A stretch of DNA of 52,970 nt from an uncultured Selenomonadales bacterium (lineage in GTDB: Bacteria; Bacillota; Negativicutes; Selenomonadales; Selenomonadaceae). Shown here one piece after another: positions 43,614 to 50,216 of this stretch. The position numbers and the translations under genes were made by a program. The stretch covers positions 1-52,970 of the forward strand of contig CAMZAX010000015.1 of NCBI GenBank assembly GCA_947304355.1. Direction: 5' to 3'. The notes beneath the pieces were generated by a model, which was given only the letters and a program-made list of their open reading frames with translations, searched no databases and was not told the DNA's origin. Position 1 is the first letter of the stretch. Every line of letters begins with the position of its first letter.

Positions 43614-43680
43614 TAGGTTAGCAGGTTGGCAGGTTAGTAGTACTAATAACCTACTAACCTAATGCCCTACTAACCTACTA
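43614..43680. repeat. GGTTAGTA-type repeat with inverted arms
   Basis: Units AGGTTAG(C/T) run one way at 43614-43640, then the complement (CCTACTAA) runs at 43648-43680; the halves can form a hairpin centred near TAGTACTA. The stop codon of the gene at 43678 (TAG) is part of a repeat unit. Confidence 0.8.
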
Positions 43681-44613
43681 CGCCGATTGCCAGCCGCCGG
43701 TTGCGTGGTTGTATCGCCAAGCGGAGCCGTCAGCCAACATGAACGCCGCGCTTAAAGATTGCGAGCTGCTTACGGCGATTACGTTGCCGTTGTTGAAGGA
43801 TACGGCTATCAAACCGTTCTGAACGTTGGTGGCGGTGATGTCGCTTAACGTGGCGTCGCCGATGTTGATTATGTCTTTGGTTTCGGCGTTGCCGATGATG
43901 TCCATGCCCTGATACTTGCCGCTGACGAAAATATCGGTGCCCGCGCCGCCGATAAGCGAATCGGAAGCGGAGCCGGAGCCGCCGTACAGTGATGAGCCGT
44001 CGGAGCCCGCGAAAATCAAATCTGCGCCCGCGTCGGAGCCTTCAATGACTTCAAAGCCGTCGTAACTTCTGCCGTCGATAACGCCCGCAGTCGTCGCCTT
44101 GTAAGCCTTGGCAATATCGTCGCCGCTTTTGTCTTCGAAGACGATAATTTTGTTCGCGGCGTTTTGAATGACGAACGTGCCCGAATCGGTGCTGAGGAAA
44201 AAGCTGCCGTTGGCGAAAGCGGCGTCGGTCGGCGTTGCGCCCAAAGTAATCACGGCACCCGAAGTGTAATCGGAAATGACCATGTCGCCGCTGTTGTAGA
44301 CGTAGGACGCTGAATTCGTCGTCGTCGTCGCGGCAACGGTGTTTGTCGTCGTTGAGTTGACGGAAGGAACGGTATTCACGCCCGCGTTGGCAACTGCAGT
44401 CAAGAAGGCGTTGCTTGTCGTTGCGGTCGAAGATTGAATGCCGAGCAGTGCGTCCAAAGATTTGTTGCCGGACGAGCCCGAAGTGTAAGTCGAGGTTGCG
44501 GCGGCGGCAACGGTTTCGGTCGTCGAAGTGTCTTCGGTCGTTTCGGTTGCTGAAGTGGTGGTGACTTCGGCTTCGTCGTAAGCAGAGCCGAGATACTCTG
44601 AAGGATTAAACAT
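43678..44613 (-). CDS. Ser/Thr/Ala-rich protein with shared C-terminal beta-roll domain
   Basis: A 311-residue protein. Residues 1-110 are Thr/Ser/Ala-rich with no cysteine and a mildly acidic start (MFNPSEYLGSAYDEAEV); residues about 110-311 are the common domain: YVYNSGDMVISDYTSGAVI, GVIDGRSYDGFEVIEGSDAG, ADLIFAGSDGSSLYGG, SLIGGAGTDIFVSGKYQG, TKDIINIGDATLSDI, AWRYNHATGGWQSA. This is 70 percent or more alike, by eye, to the end of the 1948-residue neighbour. The ATG at 44613 is nine bases from GGAG; earlier ATGs lie within the site. Likely exported by the same route as the neighbour. Confidence 0.82.
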   Translation of the reverse strand: MFNPSEYLGSAYDEAEVTTTSATETTEDTSTTETVAAAATSTYTSGSSGNKSLDALLGIQSSTATTSNAFLTAVANAGVNTVPSVNSTTTNTVAATTTTNSASYVYNSGDMVISDYTSGAVITLGATPTDAAFANGSFFLSTDSGTFVIQNAANKIIVFEDKSGDDIAKAYKATTAGVIDGRSYDGFEVIEGSDAGADLIFAGSDGSSLYGGSGSASDSLIGGAGTDIFVSGKYQGMDIIGNAETKDIINIGDATLSDITATNVQNGLIAVSFNNGNVIAVSSSQSLSAAFMLADGSAWRYNHATGGWQSA

Positions 44614-44703
44614 GCGGTACATCTCCTTGAAGTGATTATTCAAAAAAACTACGCCGATATTAAAGCAGATTCGACGGGCGCGGGCAAGCGTTTAGAAAAT
44701 TTT

Positions 44704-44732
44704 TTGCCAAAAGCCGCCGCGCAAGTTAAGAT
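44704..44732 (+). promoter_or_regulatory. Promoter of the HSDR_N gene
   Basis: TTGCCA at 44704-44709, 17-base spacer, TAAGAT at 44727-44732. Confidence 0.6.
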
Positions 44733-44751
44733 AACGCGGAGGTGAATCGTC

Positions 44752-45243
44752 ATGCTGAAAGATTTCATGCCGCCGCACATTTATCGGATAGAAAATCAGC
44801 CGATGTATTTTGACCCCGTGCGGAAAAAATATGTGCCGGTGACGCCGCGCGAGACCGTGCGTCAACGCGTGGTGCCGTATCTGATTGAGGAATTGAACGT
44901 GCCGCAGCGCATGATTCGTATCGGCGAGAAGCTGTCGTATTACGGCTTGCCGTTCCGCCACAGAGCCGACGTCGTGATTGAACGTTTTGACCGCGCGGAA
45001 CAGTCTGCGCGCCCCGTCGCCGTCGTCGAGTGCAAAGCCTTGGAGACGCCCCTTGACGATGCGGCGTTCAATGAAACGTTTGATTACGCGGAAAAGCTCG
45101 GTTGCGATTATTGCATTTTGACCAACGGCGAGGCGGTGTTTTGCTTTTATCTGGACGCGGAGAGTTACGTTGAGCTTGAGGCGGTGCCGACCTATCGCGA
45201 AATGATTACAACACGTCTGCGAAATGCGGGCGCAACTTTTTGA
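44752..45243 (+). CDS. Stand-alone HSDR_N-type nuclease-fold protein
   Basis: A 163-residue protein resembling the N-terminal nuclease domain of type I restriction R subunits: ETVRQRVVPYLIEELNVPQRMI, then a PD-(D/E)xK-like core with RADVVI and VVECKAL (the E-x-K pair), and an ILTNGEAVFCFYL strand. No motor or specificity subunit is nearby, and small stand-alone members of this family are common and uncharacterised. GGAGG precedes the ATG. The last 38 bases overlap the convergent permease gene. Confidence 0.8.
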   Translation: MLKDFMPPHIYRIENQPMYFDPVRKKYVPVTPRETVRQRVVPYLIEELNVPQRMIRIGEKLSYYGLPFRHRADVVIERFDRAEQSARPVAVVECKALETPLDDAAFNETFDYAEKLGCDYCILTNGEAVFCFYLDAESYVELEAVPTYREMITTRLRNAGATF

Positions 45244-46018
45244 AACACCACGCGCCGATAAACATCACCGCCGCCGTCAACGCCCAAAAGTACGCCGTCA
45301 AGTGCGCGTGCTCCCAAAACCACTCGTTGTAAATGAAACTCTGCCGATAACCTTCAACCAGATAGTACGCGGGATTCAGCTTGAGCAGGAATTGAAATTG
45401 CTCCGGTATCATTTGCAAGTTCCAAAAGATTGGCGTGCACCAAAAGCCGAATTGCAAAATCATGCCGACGAATTGCCCCACGTCGCGCAGAAAAACCGTC
45501 AGCGAACTGGTAAGCCAGCTCAGCCCCAACGAAAAGCAAATCATTGCGAAAAAGTAGTAGACGATTTGCAAATTGTAAAGCGACACGCCGTAGCCGTAGA
45601 CCGCGAACATCGCGAACAACACCGCCACGAAAAATATATGCACGACCAACGCCGACATGATTTTGACGATGGGCAACAGCTCCACGCGAAAAACAATTTT
45701 CTTCACCAGGAACGAGCTTTCGATAACCGAATTCGTCGCGCTCTGAATGCTGTCGCTCAAGAAAAACCACGGGAACATCCCGCACACCAGCCACAGGATA
45801 AACGGGAAGTTGTTCACGGGCGCGGACTTGAACCCGACTTGAAAGACGAACCAGAAAATCAGCACCGTCACCGTCGGCTGAATGAACGCCCACAAAATCC
45901 CCAGGTACGAGCCCAAATATCGTTGGCGGAAGTCGCGCTTGGTCATCTGCCACAAAAGCTTTCGATTCGCGATTATGCCGCCGATTAAGCCGAGCAAACT
46001 CCTAAAAATTTTTTTCAT
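45206..46018 (-). CDS. ABC-2 type polysaccharide export permease
   Basis: A 270-residue inner-membrane protein with six helices: KLLWQMTKRDFRQRYLGSYLG, then ILWAFIQPTVTVLIFWFVFQ and RDVGQFVGMILQFGFWCTPIFW are typical of TagG/KpsM/Wzm permeases that export teichoic acid, capsule or O-antigen. The paired ATPase is not adjacent. The ATG at 46018 is separated by one base from the stop codon of the upstream transformylase gene, so translation is coupled. Its 3' end overlaps the convergent HSDR_N gene by 38 bases. Confidence 0.85.
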   Translation of the reverse strand: MKKIFRSLLGLIGGIIANRKLLWQMTKRDFRQRYLGSYLGILWAFIQPTVTVLIFWFVFQVGFKSAPVNNFPFILWLVCGMFPWFFLSDSIQSATNSVIESSFLVKKIVFRVELLPIVKIMSALVVHIFFVAVLFAMFAVYGYGVSLYNLQIVYYFFAMICFSLGLSWLTSSLTVFLRDVGQFVGMILQFGFWCTPIFWNLQMIPEQFQFLLKLNPAYYLVEGYRQSFIYNEWFWEHAHLTAYFWALTAAVMFIGAWCFKKLRPHFADVL

Positions 46019-46019
46019 G

Positions 46020-47180
46020 TCAGTGGTGGAAAAGACGGACGTGCGTGAACGCCATAGCAATGCCGTAGCGGTCGCAAGTCTCGATAACGTTGTCGTCGCG
46101 AATGGAGCCGCCCGTCTGCGCAATGAAGTCGACGCCCGAAAGGTGCGCGCGTTCAATGTTGTCGCCGAACGGGAAGAACGCATCCGACGCCAACGACACG
46201 CCGCGCAGATTCGCAAGCCACGATTTTTTTTCGTCGGCAGTGAACGGGTCGGGCTTGACGGTGAATAAATTTTCCCACGTGTCCGAAAAAGTTTCGCCGC
46301 CGAGGTAAACGTCAATGGCGTTGTCGCGGTCGGGACGCTTGACGCCGCGCTTGAACGGCAAATCCAAAACTTTCGGGCATTGGCGCAGGAACCAGTAATC
46401 GGCTTTGTTGCCGGCAAGTCTCGTGCAGTGAACGCGGCTTTGCTGCCCCGCGCCGATACCGATTGCCTGTCCGCCCTTCGCGTAGCAAACCGAATTCGAT
46501 TGCGTGTATTTGAGCGTTATCAACGCGATGAACAGGTCGCGGCGCGCTTCGGGCGTGAAGGTTTTATTTTTTGTCGGCACGTCGGCAAGGCACGCGTCGT
46601 CAATCCGAACGTCGTTGCGCCCTTGCTCGAAGGTGATGCCGAAAACCTGTTTGCGTTCGACGGCGGGCGGCGCGTAGTCGGGATTCATTTTCAGCACAAG
46701 GTAACTGCCGCCGCGCTTCGACTTCAAAATCTGCAGGGCTTCGGGCGAATAAGCGGGCGCGATAATTCCGTCGCTGACTTCACGCTTGATAACGTTGGCT
46801 GTCGACGCGTCGCACTCGTCTGACAAAATCGCGAAGTCGCCGTAAGAACTCATGCGGTCGGCTCCGCGCGCGCGCACGTAAGCCGCAGCCTGCGCGGACA
46901 GCTCAATATCCTCGGCGAAGTAAATTTTTTTCAGCACGTCGTCAAGCGGCAAACCGACGGCGGCACCGGCAGGGCTCACGTGTTTGAAGGACGCGGCTGC
47001 GGGCAAAGCGGTCGCCTCGCGCAATTCGCGTACCAGTTGCCAACCGTTGAGCGCGTCAAGCAGATTGATATAACCGGGGCGTCCGTTTAGGACTTCAAAC
47101 GGCAAATCGTCCGCCTCGACGAAAACTCGCGCGGGTTTCTGATTCGGATTGCAGCCGTATTTCAATTCCAGTTCGTTCAT
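46020..47180 (-). CDS. AICAR transformylase, stand-alone (no IMP cyclohydrolase domain)
   Basis: Transfers a formyl group from 10-formyl-tetrahydrofolate to AICAR in purine synthesis. The 386 residues cover only the transformylase half of PurH: ELKYGCNPNQKPARV at the start, the catalytic Lys-His pair in ASFKHVSPAG, RYTQSN-type motif LKYTQSNSVCYAKGGQAIGIGAGQQSRVHC (in segments), and LASDAFFPFGDNIE, AQTGGSIRDD at the end. The usual N-terminal MGS-like cyclohydrolase domain is absent, as in several Firmicutes where the last step is a separate protein. GAGGTG precedes the ATG. The permease gene follows one base after its stop. Confidence 0.9.
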   Translation of the reverse strand: MNELELKYGCNPNQKPARVFVEADDLPFEVLNGRPGYINLLDALNGWQLVRELREATALPAAASFKHVSPAGAAVGLPLDDVLKKIYFAEDIELSAQAAAYVRARGADRMSSYGDFAILSDECDASTANVIKREVSDGIIAPAYSPEALQILKSKRGGSYLVLKMNPDYAPPAVERKQVFGITFEQGRNDVRIDDACLADVPTKNKTFTPEARRDLFIALITLKYTQSNSVCYAKGGQAIGIGAGQQSRVHCTRLAGNKADYWFLRQCPKVLDLPFKRGVKRPDRDNAIDVYLGGETFSDTWENLFTVKPDPFTADEKKSWLANLRGVSLASDAFFPFGDNIERAHLSGVDFIAQTGGSIRDDNVIETCDRYGIAMAFTHVRLFHH

Positions 47181-47238
47181 TTCAAATCACCTCGGCGGGA
47201 AAAATTCTGCGCGGCAAGTTTATCCCCTGCCGCTCGCG

Positions 47239-47247
47239 TGCTATAAT
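47239..47247 (+). promoter_or_regulatory. Promoter of the heptose kinase gene, extended -10
   Basis: TGCTATAAT (TG 47239-47240, TATAAT 47242-47247); no clear -35. Confidence 0.7.
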
Positions 47248-47275
47248 GGCTGAAAAAATTTCGGAGGCTGAACTT

Positions 47276-48259
47276 ATGACTAAAACCGATTGGCAAAAAT
47301 TTTTCGCGACGAAGGTCGGCAAGTGCAACGTGCTTGTCATCGGCGACATAATGATGGACAGATATTACTACGGCGAAGTTCGTAAATTCGCCAGCGACGC
47401 GCCCGTTCCCGTGGCGAAAATCATCAACCGAAAGGCGTCGTTGGGTGCGGCGGCAAACATTGCCAACAACCTTGCCAACCTCGGCTGCAAGACGGCGGTG
47501 GCGGGCTTCGTCGGCGACGACCACAACTTTGAACTGCTGTCGACGCAACTGTACGAGAGCGGCATTGACCAAGACGGCTTAATCGCGACGGAGTGGCCGA
47601 CCACGACCAAGATTCGGATTATGAGCGGGCATGTTCAGATGTTCCGCATGGACTTTGAAGACTTGACGCCGCGCAGTGAAGAACAATTCGACGCGCTGAA
47701 AAGTTTCGTCAAGCAACGGCTCAACGACAGCCTCGACGCGATTGTACTTGCCGACTACGAAAAGGGCGTCTGCACGGAACGCTTTTGCGGCTCGGTGATT
47801 CGGGCGGCGCACAATCACGGCGTGCCTGTCGTCGTCATGCCCTACGGTCAGCAGTGGATTAAATACGCGCAAGCCGATTACGTCACGCCGAACGTCGCCA
47901 AGATTAACAAAATTCTGCTCGACCCGATTCGTTCGGACGACGACGACGCGGCTGAACGCGCGGGACGCTACATCATGCGCAAGTTCCAAATCAAAAACGT
48001 TTTGGCGACGCGTTCGGCTTCGGGCGTGACGCTCGTGACGGAAGACGGTGCCTTTCATTTGCCGACGCGTGCTCAGGAAGTTTTCGACAGCGCGGGTGCT
48101 TCCGACACGGTTGCGGCTGCGTTCGCAATGGCATTGGCGGGCGGCTTGAAACCCGTTGACGGCGCGTTTATCGCCAACATTGCGGCGGGCATTGTCTTGC
48201 GCAAATCGGGCACCTACGCCATCACTCGCGACGACGTGCTTAACGCGCTTGCCGGCTGA
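47276..48259 (+). CDS. rfaE1: PfkB-family sugar kinase, heptose-7-phosphate kinase type (RfaE1/HldE N-domain)
   Basis: Likely phosphorylates D-glycero-D-manno-heptose 7-phosphate at C1 for LPS heptose synthesis. The 327 residues match the RfaE1 kinase: VLVIGDIMMDRYYYGEV, SDAPVPVAKI, LGAAANIANNLANLG (substrate lid), TTTKIRIMSG, VLADYEKGV, VTPN, and the catalytic region DSAGASDTVAAAFA (Asp in GASDT). Odd: the usual DPKG motif before VTPN reads MPYGQQW, so substrate or phosphate binding may differ. The ATG at 47276 has GGAGG eight bases upstream; the longer frame from 47246 begins in the promoter. No adenylyltransferase domain is fused. Confidence 0.78.
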   Translation: MTKTDWQKFFATKVGKCNVLVIGDIMMDRYYYGEVRKFASDAPVPVAKIINRKASLGAAANIANNLANLGCKTAVAGFVGDDHNFELLSTQLYESGIDQDGLIATEWPTTTKIRIMSGHVQMFRMDFEDLTPRSEEQFDALKSFVKQRLNDSLDAIVLADYEKGVCTERFCGSVIRAAHNHGVPVVVMPYGQQWIKYAQADYVTPNVAKINKILLDPIRSDDDDAAERAGRYIMRKFQIKNVLATRSASGVTLVTEDGAFHLPTRAQEVFDSAGASDTVAAAFAMALAGGLKPVDGAFIANIAAGIVLRKSGTYAITRDDVLNALAG

Positions 48260-48278
48260 ACGTCGTTTGCAAACGAAA

Positions 48279-48309
48279 AGCCCTCCAACCTGTGGAGGGC
48301 TGATTTTTT
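48279..48309 (+). terminator. Rho-independent terminator of the heptose kinase gene
   Basis: Nine-base perfect stem AGCCCTCCA / TGGAGGGCT and a T6 tract. Confidence 0.92.
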
Positions 48310-48310
48310 C

Positions 48311-48339
48311 TTGAAATTTTTATGAACGTGTGTTATTAT
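48311..48339 (+). promoter_or_regulatory. Promoter of the candidate toxin mRNA
   Basis: TTGAAA at 48311-48316, 17-base spacer, TATTAT at 48334-48339 with TGT upstream. The start should fall near 48346, the first base of the segment that pairs with the 3' end. Confidence 0.85.
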
Positions 48340-48398
48340 CTGCGCGGCAGACAGTTCGGTGTGTCGGCTTCTTCCCTCGAAGGAAGGGGGTGACGCGT

Positions 48399-48491
48399 AT
48401 GGATTGCTTCGACTGGACTATGGTTGACCATATCGCCAACGTCGGAACGTTCATAATCGCGTTGCTGACGTACTTCAGAGGAAAAAAATAA
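48399..48491 (+). CDS. 30-residue membrane peptide, candidate type I toxin (TxpA/holin-like)
   Basis: The peptide has a polar start (MDCFDWTMVDHIAN), a hydrophobic helix (VGTFIIALLTYF) and a basic end (RGKK), the layout of the short holin-like/TxpA-BsrG toxins of Firmicutes, which share F-x-x-x-I-I-A-L-L-x-Y. GGGGG at 48386-48390 is eight bases before the ATG, but the adjoining GGAAG (48382-48386) pairs with CTTCC (48371-48375), burying the site in a hairpin. The predicted message 5' end (48346-48358) pairs with 48562-48574 over 13 positions with one mismatch and one G-U. A convergent antisense RNA overlaps the 3' half. Toxicity is inferred, not shown. Confidence 0.7.
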   Translation: MDCFDWTMVDHIANVGTFIIALLTYFRGKK

Positions 48492-48595
48492 GCCGTAACA
48501 CGTACGACCCTAAACTCACCTAATCATTATTAACGAGGGAGGGAGTTCGACGGGGAAACATCGGACTGCCTGCCACTAAAATTTTTTCTGTGACT
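48480..48595 (-). ncRNA. Candidate antisense antitoxin RNA
   Basis: An RNA of about 115 nt is predicted from a strong minus-strand promoter (48630-48602) to a minus-strand terminator: stem GTCGTA / TACGGC (48508-48503 with 48497-48492), loop CGTGT, then TTATTTTTTT. That U tract is the complement of the lysine codons and stop of the toxin ORF. The RNA is fully complementary to the toxin 3' leader, including the segment 48562-48574 that pairs with the toxin 5' end, so it would compete with that fold. Confidence 0.65.
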
Positions 48596-48601
48596 GCGCG
48601 A

Positions 48602-48630
48602 ATAATATCACGGCACAGAAAATTTTTCAA
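48602..48630 (-). promoter_or_regulatory. Promoter of the antisense RNA
   Basis: Minus strand TTGAAA (48630-48625), exactly 17 bases, TATTAT (48607-48602) with TGA upstream: the same boxes as the toxin promoter. It lies across the end of the PHP gene. Confidence 0.8.
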
Positions 48631-49384
48631 GCCGCCGTTCATGGAAAGTCACGGGCGTCAAGTCAAGCTCGCGGACAAACTCCAACGCGCGGGCAAAATA
48701 ATTTCCAATCGCGTCGACTCTGTGGGCGTCCGAACCGAGCGTGACGAACTGCCCGCCGAGCGCGCGATATTTTTTGTAGACGGGCACCAATTCACGGACG
48801 GCGCGGACACTGCCGAAACGTCGCGTGTTGAGCTCCAAGACTTTGCCGCGTTCGACGACGATTTTCAACACCGCGTCAATCGCCGCCTTGAACGTCGCGT
48901 AATCAATTTCGGGATTGTCGTAGGGCGCGGCGCGGCAAATGTAATCGATATGCCCCAAAACGTCGTAATCGCAAGCCGCCGCCTCGTCCGCCATCTGCGC
49001 GAAGTATTTGCCGTAAGCCGTCGCCTTGTCCTTGCCGGCGTAGAATTCGGGATAGTAAATGTCGTAATCGTCGACGAGGTGAATCGAACCGATAATCAAA
49101 TCGAAGTCCGCCGCCGCGATAAATTTTTCGTTGGCAGCCCGCGCAGATTGCCGCAAGCCGACTTCAACGCCCAAGCGAACATCGTCGCCGCGCAGATTTT
49201 TGTACTCGCCGAAATACTCCGCCGCGTCGAAGGCGAACGGTTTGCCGTTGAGCTCAAGCCCGTAATCGAAATGCTCCGTGAAGACGACGCCCAAATCGAG
49301 ACTGCGCGCCCGATTAATCGCGTCAATCGCACGCATTTCCGAATCGGCTGAAAACTTCGTGTGCATGTGGGAATCGAAAATCAT
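48608..49384 (-). CDS. PHP-family phosphatase, histidinol-phosphatase (HisJ/HisK) type
   Basis: A 258-residue metal-dependent phosphatase: DSHMHTKFSAD (first metal motif), FTEHFDYGLE, GVEVGL, GSIHLVDD, LGHIDYICR, LELNTRR and GSDAHRVDAIG supply the PHP-domain His/Asp ligands in order. The length and motifs fit histidinol-phosphate phosphatase of the histidine pathway, but no his genes are nearby and other PHP phosphoesterases look alike. The ATG at 49384 is three bases after the rpe stop, with GAGGA inside the rpe end, so the genes form an operon. Confidence 0.82.
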   Translation of the reverse strand: MIFDSHMHTKFSADSEMRAIDAINRARSLDLGVVFTEHFDYGLELNGKPFAFDAAEYFGEYKNLRGDDVRLGVEVGLRQSARAANEKFIAAADFDLIIGSIHLVDDYDIYYPEFYAGKDKATAYGKYFAQMADEAAACDYDVLGHIDYICRAAPYDNPEIDYATFKAAIDAVLKIVVERGKVLELNTRRFGSVRAVRELVPVYKKYRALGGQFVTLGSDAHRVDAIGNYFARALEFVRELDLTPVTFHERRLEKFSVP

Positions 49385-49387
49385 GCG

Positions 49388-50080
49388 TCAATCCTCGTAA
49401 TCGTCGTCGTGGTGGTGGTGATGAGCAATCTCCTTGCCGCGAATGTCTTTAATCGCCTGAGCAACGTCCGCCGCGCCGTAGACAGCCGAGCCCGCGACCA
49501 AAACATTTGCGCCCGCCTCGCGCACGTCGACCGACGTTTCCGCGTTAATGCCGCCGTCGACTTCAATGTCGCATTCGGTTTCCATTTCCTCAATCATGTG
49601 GTACAGCATGTGAATCTTGCCGAGCATCGACTCGATAAATTTCTGTCCGCCGTAGCCGGGGTTGACCGTCATAATCAAAACCATGTCGGCATCTTCGATT
49701 AGTTCTTCGACGGCGGAAAGCGACGTGCCGGGATTGAGAGCGACGCCCGCCTTGCAACCGAGTTCGTGAATTTTTTGTATGACGCGGTGCGGGTGACGCG
49801 TCGCCTCCACGTGAAAGGTTATGATGTCCGCGCCCGCCTTCGCGAAACTTTCAATCTGCGTTTCGGGGTGTTCAACCATAAGGTGCACGTCAAGCACGGC
49901 GTCAGTCACTTTGCGCAAGCTCTTGACGACACCCGCGCCGATTGTAATTTCGGGCACGAACGTCCCGTCCATAACGTCGACGTGAACATATTCCGCGCCC
50001 GCGTCCGTCACGCGCTTCACTTCGTCGCCGAGCCGTGCAAAGTCCGCCGAGAGTATCGACGGCGCAATTATCGTTGCCAT
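49388..50080 (-). CDS. rpe: Ribulose-phosphate 3-epimerase with a His/Asp-rich tail
   Basis: Interconverts ribulose 5-phosphate and xylulose 5-phosphate. About 230 residues: APSILSADFARLG, HVDVMDGTFVPEITIG (metal His and catalytic Asp), DVHLMVEHPE, FHVEAT, VNPGYGGQKFI, EVDGGINAET and AGSAVYGA, the complete Rpe set. The start at 50080 follows GGAGG. Odd: the protein ends in KEIAHHHHHDDDYED, a natural metal-binding-like tail beyond the normal family end near RGKE. The PHP gene follows three bases later. Confidence 0.95.
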   Translation of the reverse strand: MATIIAPSILSADFARLGDEVKRVTDAGAEYVHVDVMDGTFVPEITIGAGVVKSLRKVTDAVLDVHLMVEHPETQIESFAKAGADIITFHVEATRHPHRVIQKIHELGCKAGVALNPGTSLSAVEELIEDADMVLIMTVNPGYGGQKFIESMLGKIHMLYHMIEEMETECDIEVDGGINAETSVDVREAGANVLVAGSAVYGAADVAQAIKDIRGKEIAHHHHHDDDYED

Positions 50081-50154
50081 AAAAAAATTCCTCCGTTCAA
50101 AAACGTTTTGCACGTATGATAGCGAATCGGCGGCGCAATGTAAACAGGCGGGCG

Positions 50155-50182
50155 TTGCAAAAATTTCGCCGACGATTATAAT
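50155..50182 (+). promoter_or_regulatory. aroF-tyrA promoter
   Basis: TTGCAA at 50155-50160, 16-base spacer, TATAAT at 50177-50182; the start would fall about 10 bases before the ribosome site region, 28 bases before the ATG. Confidence 0.75.
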
Positions 50183-50216
50183 TAGGCGCAACTTGTGAAG
50201 TAAAGGAGCAGTAACC

